Assembly (NCBI GenBank): GCA_028708195.1
Contig: JAQVZK010000111.1
Span: 1 to 7,605 of the forward strand
Direction: 5' to 3'
DNA: 7,605 bases
Source: Desulfovibrio sp.
GTDB taxonomy: Bacteria; Desulfobacterota; Desulfovibrionia; Desulfovibrionales; Desulfovibrionaceae
The position numbers and the translations under genes are program-made. Shown here piece by piece: positions 5,577 to 7,605 of this stretch (within the stretch, counting starts at the first letter, position 1; each line of letters starts with the position of its first letter). The notes below the pieces were generated by a model. The model searched no databases. It was not told where the DNA came from and worked only from the letters and a program-made list of their open reading frames with translations.

Positions 5577-7286
5577 ATGTCTGAAAAAATCCTGGTAGTG
5601 GGTGGCGTTGCCCTTGGCCCCAAGGCTGCGGCCCGTTGCAAGCGTCTTATGCCTGAAGCGGAGATTACCCTTGTGGATGAAAACATTTTCATCTCCTACG
5701 GGGGCTGCGGCATCCCTTACTATGTTTCGGGTGAAATCCAGAATCTTGACGATCTGCGCTCCACCCCCTACCACACCGTGCGCGATGCGGAATTTTTCCG
5801 CGACATGAAGGGCATTACCGTGCGCACGCAAACGCGCGCCACGGCCATTGACCGCGCAGCCAAGACCCTTGCCGTAAAAAATGTCGTCACCGGGCAGGAA
5901 GAAAAACTGCCCTACGACAAACTGGTGCTGGCTACCGGCGCTACCCCCCGCATGCCTCCCGTGGAAGGCAAAGAGCTTGAAAACGTCTTTTCCCTGACCC
6001 GGCTTGAAGCCGCTGGCACCATCCGCAACGCCTGCCAGGAGGGCAAAATTACCGAGGCCGTCATTGTGGGTGGCGGCTTTATCGGCCTTGAGGCCGCCGT
6101 GGCCCTGGCTGACATGTGGGGCGTGAAATGCAGCGTGGTGGAAATGGTAGACCAGATTCTGCCCGGCGTGCTTTCACATCCCGTGGCGCAGATGGCCGCT
6201 CATGACTGCGTTGCCCACAGCGTTGACGTGTACACCGGCGAAAAGGTCGTACGCCTTGAAGGCAAGGGCGGTGCGGTAACCAGGGTCATCACCGACAAGC
6301 GCGAGCTTGACGCCCAACTGGTGATTTTTGCCGCGGGCTTTATCCCCAACGGGCAGATCGCCAAGGAAGCCGGGCTTGACGTGGCCCCCTTTGGTGCCAT
6401 CGTTGTGGACGAGCACATGCGCACGTCTGACCCGTCCATCTATGCGGGCGGCGACTGCGTGGCCATCAAAAATATCATTACCGGCAAGCGGGGCTACCTG
6501 CCCCTGGGCAGCATGGCCAACCGGCAGGGCCGCGTCATCGGCACCAATCTGGCTGGCGGCAAGGCCAGTTTTCCCGGCTATGTGGGCACGTGGGGCGTCA
6601 AGCTTTTTGACCTTTCGTTCTGCGGCGTGGGGCTCACGGTAGACAACGCGCGTAAAGAAGGCTTTGACGCCGTCAGCGTCAGCGTCGAGCAGTTCGACCA
6701 CGCCCACTTTTACCCCGAAAAGGCCATGATGACGCTGGAACTGGTGGTGGACAAGGCCACCAGCCGCGTGCTCGGCATGCAGGGGGCCTGCGCCGACGGC
6801 GACTCCCTCAAGGCCCGCGTGGACGCGGTGGCCGCAGCCCTGCAATTCTCCAAGCCCACGGTGGAAGACATTTCCAACCTTGAAGTCACCTACGCCCCGC
6901 CCTTTGCCTCAGCTATGGACGTGGTCAATGTGGTGGGCAACGTGGCCGACAACGTGCTGGCCGGGCGCTTTACGCCAATCACTGGCGACAAGTTTGTCGA
7001 ACTGTGGAAAAACCGCAAAGAAAACAACATATTCTTTATTGATGCCCGCCCCGCCGCCGCAGGCAGGGCACTGCAGGAAAAATACCCCGACTGGCACGCC
7101 ATGCCGCTGGAAGAAGTGGCCGCCCGCGCCAATGAAGTGCCCAAGGACCGCCCGGTGGCCCTCATCTGCAACACGGGCCTGCGTTCCTATGACAGCCTGC
7201 TTGTTCTGGCCCGTCATGGCGTCACCAATGTGGTAAACTCCACCGGTGGCATGCAGAGCGTCATCAAGATGGGCCTTACCATATAG
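5577..7286 (+). CDS. FAD-dependent CoA-disulfide/polysulfide reductase fused to a rhodanese domain
   Basis: Flavoprotein of the CoA-disulfide reductase family with a C-terminal rhodanese. Relatives use NAD(P)H to reduce CoA-disulfide, CoA-persulfide or polysulfide in the cytoplasm. It has 569 residues, typical of the fused form. In order: the FAD motif VVGGVALGPKAAAR (7-20); the single redox cysteine C44 in SYGGCGIPYYVSG; the ATGATPR strand (119-125); the NAD(P)H motif IVGGGFIGLEAA (163-174); the second FAD motif YAGGDC (289-294); a dimerisation domain at about 335-455 with Y379 and Y439 near the positions of the CoADR active-site tyrosines; and a rhodanese domain at about 468-569 with active Cys C531 in the loop CNTGLRS. 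The rhodanese lacks the usual GHIPGA segment after its first strand. TAAGGAG (5563-5569), 7 bases before the ATG, is a near-perfect ribosome binding site. A role in sulfur or persulfide metabolism is inferred; the substrate cannot be fixed from sequence. Confidence 0.9.
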   Translation: MSEKILVVGGVALGPKAAARCKRLMPEAEITLVDENIFISYGGCGIPYYVSGEIQNLDDLRSTPYHTVRDAEFFRDMKGITVRTQTRATAIDRAAKTLAVKNVVTGQEEKLPYDKLVLATGATPRMPPVEGKELENVFSLTRLEAAGTIRNACQEGKITEAVIVGGGFIGLEAAVALADMWGVKCSVVEMVDQILPGVLSHPVAQMAAHDCVAHSVDVYTGEKVVRLEGKGGAVTRVITDKRELDAQLVIFAAGFIPNGQIAKEAGLDVAPFGAIVVDEHMRTSDPSIYAGGDCVAIKNIITGKRGYLPLGSMANRQGRVIGTNLAGGKASFPGYVGTWGVKLFDLSFCGVGLTVDNARKEGFDAVSVSVEQFDHAHFYPEKAMMTLELVVDKATSRVLGMQGACADGDSLKARVDAVAAALQFSKPTVEDISNLEVTYAPPFASAMDVVNVVGNVADNVLAGRFTPITGDKFVELWKNRKENNIFFIDARPAAAGRALQEKYPDWHAMPLEEVAARANEVPKDRPVALICNTGLRSYDSLLVLARHGVTNVVNSTGGMQSVIKMGLTI

Positions 7287-7301
7287 GGGCAAAAAGCGCG
7301 C

Positions 7302-7320
7302 GGCCCTTCACAACAGGGCC
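7302..7320 (+). repeat. Short hairpin after the reductase gene
   Basis: GGCCCT (7302-7307) pairs with AGGGCC (7315-7320) around a 7-base loop, 15 bases after the stop. No T-run follows on the + strand. It may protect the mRNA 3' end ahead of the main terminator. Confidence 0.3.
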
Positions 7321-7330
7321 AGCCCAAAAA

Positions 7331-7380
7331 TCAAAAAACCCGGCGTCCGCTTGTACGGTCGCCGGGTTCCTGTTTATTCT
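7331..7380. terminator. Bidirectional terminator between convergent genes
   Basis: AACCCGGCG (7337-7345) and CGCCGGGTT (7360-7368) form a perfect 9-bp stem; after a T-T mismatch, CCG/CGG adds three inner pairs around a 6-base loop. On the + strand it is followed by a T-rich CCTGTTTATTCT. On the - strand it is followed by six T then GA and more T, because the + strand carries an A-run at 7326-7338. It lies between two genes pointing at each other, so it probably serves both and is stronger for the - strand gene. Confidence 0.8.
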
Positions 7381-7408
7381 ACGTCAAACGCTCAATGCCC
7401 TGTGGGCG

Positions 7409-7605
7409 TCATTCCTGCGTAAAACGGTGCAGGCGCACAGCCAGGGGCTGCATGCTGGCCTTGTTCATGGCCGAAACCACAAAGGCAAAATCTCTGCTCT
7501 GGCCGTTGGGCGGGCAGGGGCCGCGGTAGTGGCGGGTCAAACCGCCTTCAGGTATGGTACCGGAGCCGTCGTTGTTCCAGGCACCGCCGCCGAGAAACAG
7601 TTCCT
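7409..7605 (-). CDS. C-terminal end of an unrecognised protein, possibly PEBP/YbhB-like (5' part outside window)
   Basis: Reading the - strand from the window edge, a frame stays open for 64 residues and ends at a TGA whose complement is 7409-7411. Codon use has the strong GC third-position bias of the other genes, and a strong terminator follows 3' of it, so it is very likely real. The end carries LTRHYRGPCPPNGQSRDFAF followed by VVSAMNK. The GPCPPxG then F-x-F-x-V-x-A pattern resembles the core of bacterial phosphatidylethanolamine-binding (YbhB/YbcL) proteins. However, only about 18 residues follow, fewer than the roughly 40 usual there, and the upstream motifs are outside the window. The PEBP assignment is therefore tentative, while the gene itself is well supported. 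Confidence 0.7.
   Translation of the reverse strand, partial: ELFLGGGAWNNDGSGTIPEGGLTRHYRGPCPPNGQSRDFAFVVSAMNKASMQPLAVRLHRFTQE

Overview
The window looks like a chromosomal housekeeping segment from a GC-rich, anaerobic, sulfate-reducer-like bacterium, most probably a Desulfovibrio relative. This is inferred from gene character and not tested by any search: a selenocysteine elongation factor, a fused CoA-disulfide/polysulfide reductase-rhodanese, a stand-alone CheV, and strong GC bias at third codon positions.

Layout on the + strand. Positions 1-914 hold most of a tRNA-dihydrouridine synthase whose start lies outside the window. A small hairpin with a T-run follows, then ispH (1035-1901), the last enzyme of the MEP isoprenoid pathway. 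A 162-base gap with three inverted repeats leads to cheV (2064-3098), a CheW-receiver chemotaxis coupling protein. A 334-base non-coding gap follows, with an 11-bp GC-rich hairpin near its start and short repeats, palindromes and a possible promoter near its end. Next is selB (3433-5406). After a 170-base gap with an AT-rich promoter-like stretch comes a 569-residue flavoprotein disulfide reductase with a C-terminal rhodanese domain (5577-7286). A strong terminator-like hairpin with T-tracts usable on both strands separates it from the 3' end of a convergent gene on the - strand (7409-7605), tentatively PEBP/YbhB-like.

The genes do not form one pathway. Each + strand gene has its own gap (120-334 bases) and its own ribosome binding site, so they are probably separate transcription units or loosely linked. 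Shared themes are tRNA/translation (dus, selB) and redox or Fe-S and sulfur chemistry (ispH, the reductase-rhodanese). I see no mobile element, CRISPR array, tRNA or rRNA, and no clear undescribed multi-gene system. The most unexplained signals are the clustered inverted repeats upstream of cheV, the structured leader upstream of selB, and the repeat-bearing promoter region of the reductase.
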